A DNA stretch of 64,000 nucleotides, taken from NCBI GenBank assembly GCA_963759735.1, contig CAVXAF010000007.1:806001-870000 (forward strand). Reading direction: 5' to 3'. Numbering within the stretch: position 1 is the first letter of the stretch; each line of letters starts with the position of its first letter. Positions 43,776 to 54,116 of this stretch are shown here, piece after piece. The translations under genes were made by a program, and so were the position numbers. The stretch is from Hyphomicrobium_A sp963759735 (GTDB taxonomy: Bacteria > Pseudomonadota > Alphaproteobacteria > Rhizobiales > Hyphomicrobiaceae). Under the pieces are notes generated by a model, which searched no databases, was not told where the DNA came from, and was given only the letters and a program-made list of their open reading frames with translations.

Positions 43776-44732
43776 CTTTTCGGCAGGTTGCGGGCGAGAG
43801 CCTCGAGCACCGCCATGCGCACCGCTACGCCCATCTCCACCTGTTCGCGGATGACGCTCGATGAGTGGTCGGCAACGGTCGAGGCGATTTCGACGCCGCG
43901 GTTCATGGGGCCTGGGTGCATGACGATGGCGTCCGGCTTGGCGCGCGCCAGCTTCTCGTGATCGAGCCCGAAGAAATGGAAGTACTCGCGTGAGGAGGGC
44001 ACGTACGATCCCTCCATGCGCTCCCGCTGCAGGCGCAGCATCATCACCACGTCAGCACCGTCGAGCGCCTTCCACATGTCGGTGAAGACTTCTGCGCCCG
44101 AGGCGCTCGGGCGCTGCCGGTAGGAGCGTCGAGGGGGCGGCAATGCGCACGCGCGCGCCGAGGGCATTGAGCACGATGATGTTGGACCGGGCGACGCGGC
44201 TGTGCAGGACGTCGCCGCAGATGGCGACGGTGAGGCCGGCGATGCGGCCTTTGGCGCGGCGGATGGTGAGCGCGTCGAGCAGTGCCTGCGTCGGATGCTG
44301 ATGCGAGCCGTCGCCGGCATTGACGACCGAGCAGTCGATCTTCTGCGCCAGCAGTTCGACGGCGCCGGCCGCGTGGTGGCGCACGACAATGATGTCCGGC
44401 CGCATGGCGTTGAGCGTCATCGCGGTATCGATGAGCGTCTCGCCCTTCTGCACCGAGGAAGTCGACACGTTCATGTTCATGACGTCGGCGCCGAGGCGCT
44501 TGGCCGCCATCTCGAACGAGGATTGCGTGCGGGTCGAGGCTTCGAAGAAGAGGTTGATGAGGGTGCGGCCGCGGAGCAGGTCGCGACGCTTGCCGATCTG
44601 GCGATTGTCGTCGGCGGCGCTGTCGGCGAGATCGAGAAGGAAATTGATTTCCGAAGCGCTCAGCCCCTCCACGGTGAGGAGGTGACGGTGCGGAAAGTGG
44701 AGCGTCTCGACTTTGGCTACGGCATTGGTCAT
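43772..44732 (-). pseudogene. pyrB: Aspartate carbamoyltransferase, split by a +1 frameshift
   Basis: With one base removed it encodes 319 residues of the catalytic chain that makes carbamoyl-aspartate in pyrimidine synthesis. The carbamoyl-phosphate motif FFEASTRTQSSFE and the HPTQALLDAL segment lie in the first part; after APSTLLPA the frame breaks near 44097-44111. Removing one C of CCC at 44097-44099 gives RLGAEVFTDMW, then MMLRLQRERM and MHPGPMNRGVEI, the aspartate-binding part. Both halves are intact and well conserved and pyrC overlaps its stop, so a sequence error is more likely than a real lesion. The start at 44732 is the conserved MTNAV; a longer frame exists. Confidence 0.9.
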
Positions 44733-44859
44733 TAAAGGCGTTTGTATAGGCAGACTCGGCCCCGCGGGCAACCGTGTCGAGCAGACCGACACGCTTCAGC
44801 TGGGGAATACGTTAAGGCGCAGTAGCCTGCCGGCGCGGCATAAGGCGATAAATTGGCCC

Positions 44860-46533
44860 ATGGGTGCGCGATTCACGACGCATGAGGTGTTCAATCAGCC
44901 ACCTCCCTTCGAGGATGTGAACCTCTACGCCTCCGATGTCTGCCTCATCGACACGGTGGATCGCGAAGGCGGCAGCCACGCGGCGCAGGCGCTCGATGCT
45001 TTCGGGAAGATCGCGGGCAGCGCCGAGGCGCTCGAGCGCGGCCGCCTTGCCAATGAGCACATTCCGCAGCTGTCGACGCACGATCGCCAGGGGCGGCGGC
45101 GCGACACCGTGACTTTCCATCCCGCCTACCACACGCTCATGCGGACCAGCTGTACCGAAGGCTTGCACAGCTCAGTTTGGGCGCATCTGGGCAAAAAGAG
45201 TGACACGCGCCACCCAGGCGCACACGTTGCGCGTGCAGGCGCCTTCTACATGGCGGCGCAGATGGAGGCCGGTCATTGCTGCCCGATCACCATGACCAGC
45301 GCCGCCGTGCCGGTACTGCTGCAGCAACCTGATGTGGCCGCCGAGTGGGTGCCGCGGATTCTGCCCTTCGCCTACGACCCGAGCTTTGCCCCGGCGAGCG
45401 CCAAGGGCGCGGTCACGCTCGGCATGGGCATGACGGAGAAACAGGGCGGCACGGACGTGCGCGCCTCTACAACGCTGGCCGAGCCGGTGGCGGGCGGGGG
45501 TCCGGGCGGGGAATACCGCATCACCGGCCACAAGTGGTTTATGTCGGCGCCGATGTCCGACGCCTTTTTGATTCTGGCGCAGGCGCCGCAGGGCCTCACC
45601 TGTTTCCTCATGCCGCGCTTTCTCCCTGACGGCAGCGTCAATGCGATCCACTTTCAGCGCCTGAAGGACAAGCTGGGTAACCGCTCGAATGCTTCGTCCG
45701 AGGTCGAGTTCCAGGACGCCTATGCGCGCGCGATCGGCGAAGAGGGTCGCGGCGTTGCGGCCATCATAGAGATGGTGACGCACACGCGGCTGGATTGCGC
45801 AGTCGCCTCGGCCGGGTTGATGCGCTTTGCGCTGGCCAACACCATCCATCACGCCGAGCATCGCTCGGTTTTTGCAAAGAAGCTCGTCGATCAGCCGCTG
45901 ATGCAGCAGGTACTCGCCGACATGGCGCTCGAAGTCGAAGCCGCGACGGCGCTCGCCTTCCGGCTGGCGCGCGCCTTCGACCGCGCCGACGATCCGCGCG
46001 CCGCGGCGTGGCGGCGGCTGATGACGCCGGTCACGAAATACTGGGTGTGCAAGACGGCGCCGGCATTGGTGGCGGAAGCGATGGAATGCCTCGGCGGCAA
46101 TGGCTACGTCGAGGAAGCGCCGCTGGCGCGTGTCTACCGCGAGGTGCCGGTCAACTCCATCTGGGAGGGATCGGGCAACGTCATGGCGCTCGACGTCGCC
46201 CGCGTGCTGCAGCGCGAGCCATCGGCCGTGCAGGTGGTGATGGACGAGCTGGCGGGTGTCGTCGGCGATGATGGGCATCTGCGCCGGGCGTATCAACGCC
46301 TCGAAGGCATGCTGCAAGAGCCCAAGCTGCTCGATGCGCGCGGGCGCACGCTGGTGGAAGCGCTGGCCGTACTGGCGGCGGCCACGGTGCTGCGCACTCA
46401 CGCGCCGTCCGCCATCGCCGACGCGTTCATCGCCACGCGTATCTCCGGCGCTGCGCGTCAGACATACGGCCAGGGCCTGGAGCATGCCGACGTGCGCGCC
46501 ATCATCGCGCGCGCTTCGCCAAACCACGGGTAG
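44860..46533 (+). CDS. Acyl-CoA dehydrogenase, AidB-like
   Basis: A 557-residue flavoprotein of the AidB branch of acyl-CoA dehydrogenases (DNA alkylation-response protein in E. coli, 541 residues). Segments include GMGMTEKQGGTDVRA (FAD-binding), GHKWFMSAPMSDAFLILAQA, FQRLKDKLGNRSNASSEVEF, and a helical AidB-specific C-terminal part after ECLGGNGYVEE and NSIWEGSGNVMALDV. The start at ATG 44860 matches AidB length; a longer frame upstream overlaps the pyrB promoter. Divergent from pyrB. Catalytic substrate unknown; not an Ada-regulated context here. Confidence 0.9.
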   Translation: MGARFTTHEVFNQPPPFEDVNLYASDVCLIDTVDREGGSHAAQALDAFGKIAGSAEALERGRLANEHIPQLSTHDRQGRRRDTVTFHPAYHTLMRTSCTEGLHSSVWAHLGKKSDTRHPGAHVARAGAFYMAAQMEAGHCCPITMTSAAVPVLLQQPDVAAEWVPRILPFAYDPSFAPASAKGAVTLGMGMTEKQGGTDVRASTTLAEPVAGGGPGGEYRITGHKWFMSAPMSDAFLILAQAPQGLTCFLMPRFLPDGSVNAIHFQRLKDKLGNRSNASSEVEFQDAYARAIGEEGRGVAAIIEMVTHTRLDCAVASAGLMRFALANTIHHAEHRSVFAKKLVDQPLMQQVLADMALEVEAATALAFRLARAFDRADDPRAAAWRRLMTPVTKYWVCKTAPALVAEAMECLGGNGYVEEAPLARVYREVPVNSIWEGSGNVMALDVARVLQREPSAVQVVMDELAGVVGDDGHLRRAYQRLEGMLQEPKLLDARGRTLVEALAVLAAATVLRTHAPSAIADAFIATRISGAARQTYGQGLEHADVRAIIARASPNHG

Positions 46534-46552
46534 GGACGCGGCGAAGCCGCAG

Positions 46553-47815
46553 CTACGTGAACAGCCACGACGAGACGCCGCCACGGCGCGCGAGGTCGGC
46601 CATCTCGCCGTTCAAGTTGTCGAATACCGCCTGCGTGGCGATCTCCGGCAGCCACGGCGCGCCGTCGGTGCGCTTGCGGTAGGGGCCCATCAGTTGGCGC
46701 CACACGTCCTCGTCGAACTTGCGCTCGGGCGGAATGCGCGGGGGAAGCCGCCGCAGCCCGCTTTGCGCGGCGAGCCATGCATACGCCGCCTGCCAGACAT
46801 CCAGCGGCGCCGCCATGTTGTGACGGCCCTTCAGCTGCGTGATGGCCAGCATGCCGGCTTCGCGCGAGTGCGGGCCGACTTCCAGCGTGGCGACGTGCTC
46901 GCGCTCGCGGCGGATCGAGAACAGGCGGCAGCGGTCATCGGCGATGCGCTCGGCGTATTGATCGGCGCAATTCTGCATGGCGCGCGCTTCAGCGAGAATC
47001 TCGCTGCGGTCGAGCAGCGGGACGAACGTGTAGCCGCGCACCTGGCCGCCCGACAGCCACGGATCGGTGATGACGCCGGGGCCGAGCTGCAGCGTCAGGC
47101 GCATGCGGTTGAGCCAGCTCTTGGCGGCGCAAAGTGCCGTGTCGAAGGCAATCTCAGGCCGCCACGGCACTACGATGAGGCCGTGCGCACGCGTCTGCGT
47201 CGCGCGAGAGTGCCAAGCGTAGGTGGCCAGCACGCCGAACATCTGCTCGGGCTTGCCGGGCTCACTGAAAATCGCCTGGTCGGCGAGCCACAGCGCAAAA
47301 TCCTCATGACAGGCGCGCGCGCCGAAGGCGACCGCGTCGAGCCACAGCGCGCAATGGCTGGGCGCCGCGGGCAGGCGCGTGGCTACACGCCGGGTGAAGC
47401 TTTCGCTCGCGGGCACCGGCGCGACGGCCTTCTGGAATGCCTCAGGCGGCAGCCGTCGCAACCACAACGGCAACTCGAGTGTCCGCGCCACCGTCTTCAA
47501 TGCTGCCCCGTCCTCGATGAGTGCGAGTGCAGCGTCACGCGCTTCCTGTTCGCCGCGTCGCGTCGCCAGTGCGTACATCGCGCCGGGAAACACCACTGCG
47601 AGATCGGCAAGGCGCGGGGAGGATCGCATCAGACGACGCACCTCGCGCCGTGCGGGATAAGCGAAGCGGCCGGCGTAGCTCTCGCGCTCATCGGAGAGCG
47701 CCGGCAGCACTATGGTGCGGCGCTGTTCAGCGCGCGGCCGGAGGAGTTTCGTCACCTGCGACATATACAGATCCACTTCACCATCGGGCAGGGAAGCCCA
47801 AAGCGATGGCGTCAT
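46553..47815 (-). CDS. PcfJ-domain-like protein
   Basis: A 420-residue protein. Its C-terminal half carries a PcfJ-like signature: an EARAMQNCADQYAERI helix (about 273-288) with the conserved Asn-Cys and Tyr, followed by CRLFSIRREREHVATLEV, where the Ala-Thr-Leu-Glu strand is diagnostic. The N-terminal half is helical and not recognised. PcfJ itself is known from an enterococcal conjugative plasmid; here no mobility genes are near. It stands alone between an AidB-like gene (convergent, 20-base gap) and ruvX (same strand, 84-base gap). Function unknown. Confidence 0.7.
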   Translation of the reverse strand: MTPSLWASLPDGEVDLYMSQVTKLLRPRAEQRRTIVLPALSDERESYAGRFAYPARREVRRLMRSSPRLADLAVVFPGAMYALATRRGEQEARDAALALIEDGAALKTVARTLELPLWLRRLPPEAFQKAVAPVPASESFTRRVATRLPAAPSHCALWLDAVAFGARACHEDFALWLADQAIFSEPGKPEQMFGVLATYAWHSRATQTRAHGLIVVPWRPEIAFDTALCAAKSWLNRMRLTLQLGPGVITDPWLSGGQVRGYTFVPLLDRSEILAEARAMQNCADQYAERIADDRCRLFSIRREREHVATLEVGPHSREAGMLAITQLKGRHNMAAPLDVWQAAYAWLAAQSGLRRLPPRIPPERKFDEDVWRQLMGPYRKRTDGAPWLPEIATQAVFDNLNGEMADLARRGGVSSWLFT

Positions 47816-47898
47816 GATCAGAGTCGCAGGCTATTGCGGCATGCTTGGGACGGTCGAATGCATTCAGTCGCTAGCGTTGGTGAGAGTTAATGCCGCGC

Positions 47899-48405
47899 CT
47901 ATCGACGCTGCAGCGAACGCATCCGGTCGAGCGCACCCTGCAAAATAATGGCGGCGGCGAGCTTATCGATCACCTGCGCGCGGCGGGCGCGGCTGGCATC
48001 GGCTTCCAGCAATGTGCGCTCGGCGGCGGCCGTCGATAGGCGCTCATCCCATAAGAGGATCGGCAACTCGCTCAGCGCGTTGAGGTTGCGTGCCAGGGCG
48101 CGGGTTGCCTGCACGCGCGGACCTGTCGTGCCGTCGAGATTGATGGGCAGGCCGAGCACGAAGCCGCAGATGCGATGTTCTGCCGCCGTGCGCAACAGTT
48201 CGGCCGCGTCGGCCTTGAACTTCGTCCGCCGGATGACGGTGAGGGGCGAAGCTATGGTCCGCGTGATGTCCGACAGGGCTAGACCCAGTGTCTTGGTTCC
48301 GGGGTCGATGCCGATGAGCGGAGCCCGATCGGCAAGCAGACTATAGAACGCCTCGACATCATCGAGCGTCATGCCGACGGCCCGCTCGTCGGGCAAATTT
48401 TCCAT
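47899..48405 (-). CDS. ruvX: Putative Holliday junction resolvase / pre-16S rRNA nuclease RuvX (YqgF)
   Basis: A 168-residue RNase H-fold nuclease: catalytic Asp34 in LIGIDPGTKTLGLALSD, VLGLPINLDGTTGPR, the Glu in LWDERLST and the final Asp in VIDKLAAAIILQ. The family matures 16S rRNA or resolves DNA junctions. An N-terminal extension of about 28 residues (from MENLPDE) precedes the usual start; Met12 is an alternative. In many Hyphomicrobiales ruvX lies near gatC/gatA, as here, but with a divergent gene between. Confidence 0.93.
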   Translation of the reverse strand: MENLPDERAVGMTLDDVEAFYSLLADRAPLIGIDPGTKTLGLALSDITRTIASPLTVIRRTKFKADAAELLRTAAEHRICGFVLGLPINLDGTTGPRVQATRALARNLNALSELPILLWDERLSTAAAERTLLEADASRARRAQVIDKLAAAIILQGALDRMRSLQRR

Positions 48406-48590
48406 ATGGGCAGCCTGCCGGTTGTTGCCGTTCCGGACATCCTTATACTCCGCGCCGGTTGAGGAATACCAATTCGCCCCGCGGGGCGGCGTTGCCGGCT
48501 ACGATCAACGCCGCTTCGCTGGCGGCGATCATCGCCGCTGCGCGGGCGACGGTTCAGCGCCGCTTCGCAGCGACGACAAGGTAAAGTTGC

Positions 48591-50906
48591 GTGCAGGATA
48601 TGCAGAGGCCAATCGGCGGCGTGAATAGCGAGCCCGCTCCGCCGCAACAGGGAGTGCCGCACGCGCACAGCAGCGCCGGCGTCCTGGCACTGTTCGCAGC
48701 CACAACGTTCCTGTCGGCGTTTCTTCTTTTCGCCATTCAGCCGGTGTTCGCCAAGATGGTGCTGCCGGTGCTTGGCGGATCATCGTCGGTGTGGGCGGTG
48801 GCGTTGCTCTTCTTCCAGGCGGCGCTGCTCGTTGGCTACGGCTACGCGCATCTGCTGATGCGCCACGTGCCGGCGGCGTCGACCGGATTTGTTCACCTCG
48901 GCGTGGCGCTGCTGGCGCTCATCGTGCTTCCCGTCGCGCTGCCGGAATCCTGGCGCGAGCCGCCCCCTGGCGATCCTTACCTTTGGCAGCTCGGCCTGTT
49001 CAGCGTCGCCGTCGGACTGCCGTTCATCGCCGTCGCTGCCAACGCGCCACTACTGCAGGCCTGGTTCTCGCGCTCCGGACATCCGCACGCCAAGGATCCC
49101 TACTTTCTTTACGGCGCCTCCAATCTCGGAAGCCTCATCGCGCTGCTCGGCTACCCGTTCCTGCTCGAGCCCGCTTTCGGGCTGACGGCGCTCAGCCGCT
49201 ACTGGGCGATGCTGTACATCGTGTTGCTCGTCGCCATCGCCGCTTGCTTCGTGCTCGTGCGGCGGCGCGCCGCGGCGGCGCAATCGGCCACCCCCGTCGA
49301 TGACGCGGATACGAGCCGTCCCGCCTGGCGCGACCGTCTCGCCTGGTGTGGCCTCGCCATGGTGCCGGCGGCGCTGCTCACAGCCTTTACGACGCACATC
49401 GCTACCGACATCGCTTCGGCGCCGCTGCTGTGGGTGCTGCCGCTCGCCGCCTACCTGCTGACGTTCGTGCTCGCCTTCCAGACCAAGCTGCCGCTCCCCA
49501 TGTGGCTGTTGCTGCCGGCGCAGCTGGCCGCCGTCATCTTCGCCCTGCTTGAGCTGGCGCAGACCAAGCACGACAAGTGGGTGCTTACGAGTGGCGCCGG
49601 TGTTGCCGCTTTCTTCCTTGCCGCGTTGGTTGCCCACCGCACGCTGTTCCTCAATCGGCCGCGCGCCCGCGATCTCACCGAGTTCTATTTGTGGATGTCG
49701 TTCGGTGGCGTCCTCGGGGGACTGTTCGCCGCGCTCATCGCGCCGCGCATTTTCACCGAGGTGCTGGAATATCCGCTGCTCATCGCGCTGTCGCTCGCCT
49801 GCCGGCCTGGCGTGTTCAGCCAACAGGCATCGACGCGGCGCGAGCTGTTGTGGATATTCGGCATCTTCGGCGCGGGCCTGCTGATCATCTGGCAAGTACC
49901 GCTGCTCGCTGCCACCTACGGCGTATCGTTCGGCGATTGGGGCTCAACGCCGGTGATCGCGCTGATGTTCGCAATGCTCGCTGTGGCACTGTGGGGCCAC
50001 GGCGCCCGCCAGCTCACCGCCGCCCTCATGATGTTCGCCGTCGTTGCCATGCTGCAATCATCGGTGAAGCGCGGACAGGCGCAACGCAGCTACTATGGCG
50101 TCTATCGGGTGAGCCTGTCGGAAGGCGGCGACTTCAACGTGCTGACGCACGGCACGACGCTGCATGGCGCGCAGCGCATCCGCGATCTTGTCGGCAACCT
50201 CGTCTCCGACGTGACGCCCGGCACATACTATTATCCGGGCAGTCCGATGGCCAAGGCGGTCGGCATCACCCAGGCGCGCCTCGACGCGGCCGGCGAGCCA
50301 GGTCGGTTCGGCGTCGTCGGGCTCGGGGCCGGTTCGCTCGCCTGCCATTCTCGCAAGCACGAGGACTGGCGCTTCTTTGAGATTGATCCGCTTGTCGTCG
50401 ACATCGCGTCCAAGTCGAACCACTTTACCTTCCTCGCCAACTGCCAGCCCAAGCTCGACGTCGTCATAGGTGACGCGCGCCTCACCCTCGCCAAGGAACC
50501 CGACAAGACGTTCGACCTCATCATCGTCGACGCCTTCACCTCGGACGCCATTCCGGTGCATCTGATGACGGCGGAGGCGCTGCAACTCTACGCCAGCAAG
50601 CTCACCGACAGCGGCGTCGTCGTGCTGCATATCTCCAACCGCTACCTGGACCTCAACTCGGTTCTCGGCGCCACGCTCCCGCTGGTGCCGCAGTTGAGGG
50701 GTTTGATCGTCTCTGACGAGGAGGCGGACGGCACCTATGCGCAGAATACCTCGACCATCGCCGTATTCGCCAAGGACCCGGCGGCGCTCGACGCCTACCG
50801 TGCACTGCCGGGCGCGCAGGACTTCCACGCCGGTGGCCTGTCGCCGTGGACGGACGATGCCTCCGACATCCTCGGGCCCTTTCTGTCGCAGTGGCGCCGC
50901 TCCTAG
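48591..50906 (+). CDS. Fused membrane transporter-like / spermidine synthase-like protein
   Basis: A 771-residue protein. Residues ~28-500 form about 12 membrane spans resembling MFS or SpeE-associated integral domains; residues ~560-740 form a spermidine-synthase-like methyltransferase fold: GVVGLGAGSLACH (cofactor loop), FFEIDPLVVDIA, VIGDARLTLA and IIVDAFTSDAIPVHLMT. Such fused proteins are widespread and their product is not established; a soluble aminopropyltransferase partner is not evident. Start is GTG at 48591 or ATG at 48600. Divergent from ruvX. Confidence 0.85.
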   Translation: MQDMQRPIGGVNSEPAPPQQGVPHAHSSAGVLALFAATTFLSAFLLFAIQPVFAKMVLPVLGGSSSVWAVALLFFQAALLVGYGYAHLLMRHVPAASTGFVHLGVALLALIVLPVALPESWREPPPGDPYLWQLGLFSVAVGLPFIAVAANAPLLQAWFSRSGHPHAKDPYFLYGASNLGSLIALLGYPFLLEPAFGLTALSRYWAMLYIVLLVAIAACFVLVRRRAAAAQSATPVDDADTSRPAWRDRLAWCGLAMVPAALLTAFTTHIATDIASAPLLWVLPLAAYLLTFVLAFQTKLPLPMWLLLPAQLAAVIFALLELAQTKHDKWVLTSGAGVAAFFLAALVAHRTLFLNRPRARDLTEFYLWMSFGGVLGGLFAALIAPRIFTEVLEYPLLIALSLACRPGVFSQQASTRRELLWIFGIFGAGLLIIWQVPLLAATYGVSFGDWGSTPVIALMFAMLAVALWGHGARQLTAALMMFAVVAMLQSSVKRGQAQRSYYGVYRVSLSEGGDFNVLTHGTTLHGAQRIRDLVGNLVSDVTPGTYYYPGSPMAKAVGITQARLDAAGEPGRFGVVGLGAGSLACHSRKHEDWRFFEIDPLVVDIASKSNHFTFLANCQPKLDVVIGDARLTLAKEPDKTFDLIIVDAFTSDAIPVHLMTAEALQLYASKLTDSGVVVLHISNRYLDLNSVLGATLPLVPQLRGLIVSDEEADGTYAQNTSTIAVFAKDPAALDAYRALPGAQDFHAGGLSPWTDDASDILGPFLSQWRRS

Positions 50907-51023
50907 CGCGTCCGACTGGAAGCAAATCGCCCGGCAGCCGATCAAGTTGCGCGCAGTCCCGGCCGGGGCTAAGAGTGCCTCGCGCTTTTTCCAAGCGACG
51001 TTCAACAGCAACGGCGAGGAGCC

Positions 51024-51311
51024 ATGCGGGTCGACGAGACGACGGTCCGGCGCATCGCGCGCCTGGCGCGCATCAAGGTATCCGACGAAGAAGCCAAGGG
51101 CCTCGAGGCGGAGCTGACGGGTATCCTCAACTGGGTCGAGCAGCTGAATTCGGTCGACACGTCGGCGGTCGAGCCGATGACACGCGTCGTGCCGATCGAA
51201 CTCACCAAGCGCACCGACGAGATCACCGACGGCGACAAGGCCGACGATGTGGTCAAGAACGCGCCGATGGTCGAGGACCACTACTTCGTGGTTCCTAAGG
51301 TGGTGGAGTAG
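51024..51311 (+). CDS. gatC: Asp-tRNA(Asn)/Glu-tRNA(Gln) amidotransferase subunit C
   Basis: A 95-residue subunit that stabilises GatA in the GatCAB amidotransferase, which makes Gln-tRNA(Gln) or Asn-tRNA(Asn) from mischarged precursors. VRRIARLARIKVSDEEAKGLEAEL, ILNWVEQLNSVDTSAVEPM and DKADDVVKNAPMVEDHYFVVPKVVE are diagnostic. GAGGAG precedes the ATG. gatA begins 7 bases after its stop. Confidence 0.95.
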   Translation: MRVDETTVRRIARLARIKVSDEEAKGLEAELTGILNWVEQLNSVDTSAVEPMTRVVPIELTKRTDEITDGDKADDVVKNAPMVEDHYFVVPKVVE

Positions 51312-51318
51312 CGCGCCC

Positions 51319-52883
<1,565 letters not shown>

Positions 52884-52887
<4 letters not shown>

Positions 52888-53213
52888 CCGACCCCAAACG
52901 CCCGTGGGAATGCGCCGACATGGCTCAGGTGCGCGATGAGATCGACCGCATCGACGCATCGCTCGTCGACCTCATCGCCGAGCGCTTCGGCTACGTCGAC
53001 CGCGCCTGGCAGCTGAAGACCAACCCCGGCGATGCGCACGTTCCCTGGCGCATCCAACAGGTCATCGACAAGGTCAAGGTGCGAGCCACCGAGAAAGGCC
53101 TGCCGCCGGAACTGACCGAAGCTCTGTGGCGGCAGATGATCGGCTGGTTTGTACAATACGAGGAAGAAAAGCTCCGTCGCTCGCTCGAAGGCAACGGCGG
53201 CAAGGGAGCCTGA
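52884..53213 (+). CDS. Chorismate mutase (AroQ fold)
   Basis: A 109-residue all-helical enzyme that turns chorismate into prephenate for Phe/Tyr synthesis. The AroQ pattern is clear: VRDEIDRIDASLVDLIAERFGYV, DRAWQLK, PWRIQQVIDKVKVRATEKGLP and LTEALWRQMIGWFVQYEEE. It lies in an ATGA overlap with gatA, an odd place for a shikimate-branch enzyme, and is followed directly by a small membrane protein gene. It is monofunctional (no prephenate dehydratase). Confidence 0.92.
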
Positions 53214-53214
53214 G

Positions 53215-53505
53215 TTGGAAATCGTTTCCTTCGATCCGGCAACGCTGATCAAGATCGCGCTGCTCAATCCCGTCGTCATTGTCGTCGCCTTCCTCATGGG
53301 GCGCAGCGCCGACCAGTGGCAGAAGGTGATCATCGCCGCGTTTGCAGCTTCGCTGTGTGGCTTCGTTCTCTACTGGATCGTGGCGGCGGTCGGCCTCATG
53401 CCGGTGCATGCGCTGGGCGGGGAGGCGGCCATTCTCACGATGCAGTTCTTCGTCGGCCTTCTGTGGGCCGGGTTCGGCTATTGGCTCGGACACCGGCAGC
53501 GCTGA
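53215..53505 (+). CDS. Small integral membrane protein
   Basis: A 96-residue protein with three hydrophobic segments (about 10-30, 38-60 and 68-90); no family named with confidence. I start at TTG 53215, one base after the chorismate mutase stop, because GGGAG lies about 6 bases upstream and the protein then begins MEIVSFDPATLIKIAL; a longer frame would overlap the previous gene. Short spacing suggests translation coupled to chorismate mutase. Function unknown. Confidence 0.65.
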   Translation: MEIVSFDPATLIKIALLNPVVIVVAFLMGRSADQWQKVIIAAFAASLCGFVLYWIVAAVGLMPVHALGGEAAILTMQFFVGLLWAGFGYWLGHRQR

Positions 53506-53648
53506 TCGCGCGGCATGCCCTTATCGCCGTCACCTTCCAAGACTGAACTGAGGCGGCGCGCCCCGGCTTTGCCCGAAAACAGCCACTTCTATCCTCCACC
53601 CCTGGGGTGCGGGGACGAGTGGTGGCACGTCGTCCGGGGGTAATGCGT

Positions 53649-54053
53649 ATGAGTGAGTCGAACGTGGTAGAGGTGCGCCCGGCAAGGGGCGGCCTGGTGA
53701 TCAATCGCGGCGTGACCATCATCGGGGCGTTGTCGCTCGATGGTCAGATCACGATCGAAGGCGCCATCGACGGAGAGGTGCGCTGCTCGAACCTGCAGAT
53801 CACCGAACGCGGCGAAGTCGAGGGCCTCATCGTCGCCGACAAGGTGGTGGTGCTGGGTGAATTCAGCGGCGCCATATATGCGCGCGAATTGGTGCTGCGG
53901 GCAGGCTGCGCCGTTGAAGGGCAGATCTATCATCGCAAGCTGGTGCTCGAGGAGGGCTGCTATTTCGAGGGCCAGTCGCGCCGTCATGGCGACCCCTTGA
54001 AGATCGCCCCCTTGCCGCTGGAAGCCGACGGCCCCGACGCAGAGGTGGCCTGA
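53649..54053 (+). CDS. Bactofilin family cytoskeletal protein
   Basis: A 134-residue polymer-forming bactofilin. The core right-handed beta-helix repeats glycine/valine rungs: GVTIIGALSLDGQITIEGAI, GEVRCSNLQITERGEVEGLI, ADKVVVLGEFSGAIYA and LRAGCAVEGQIYHRKLVLEEGCYFEGQ. Short disordered ends flank it. Bactofilins self-assemble without nucleotide and often scaffold cell-wall enzymes; no M23 peptidase is adjacent here. The ATG at 53649 has GGGGG 8 bases upstream; Met at 53643 is an alternative. Confidence 0.92.
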   Translation: MSESNVVEVRPARGGLVINRGVTIIGALSLDGQITIEGAIDGEVRCSNLQITERGEVEGLIVADKVVVLGEFSGAIYARELVLRAGCAVEGQIYHRKLVLEEGCYFEGQSRRHGDPLKIAPLPLEADGPDAEVA

Positions 54054-54116
54054 AGGCGCACGGCTTGCTCAGCGCGGCGCCCTGCGATAACGAGGGCGCT
54101 TGCGAGGAGCATCGCC

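Noticed and set aside
24097..44111. Programmed ribosomal frameshifting as the cause of the split genes
   Set aside because: No slippery heptamer plus pseudoknot or internal Shine-Dalgarno is evident at any of the sites, and five unrelated genes would all need it.
46256..47890. 544-codon plus-strand open frame over the PcfJ-like gene
   Set aside because: Overlaps the AidB-like gene end and runs antisense to the PcfJ-like gene; no domain seen.
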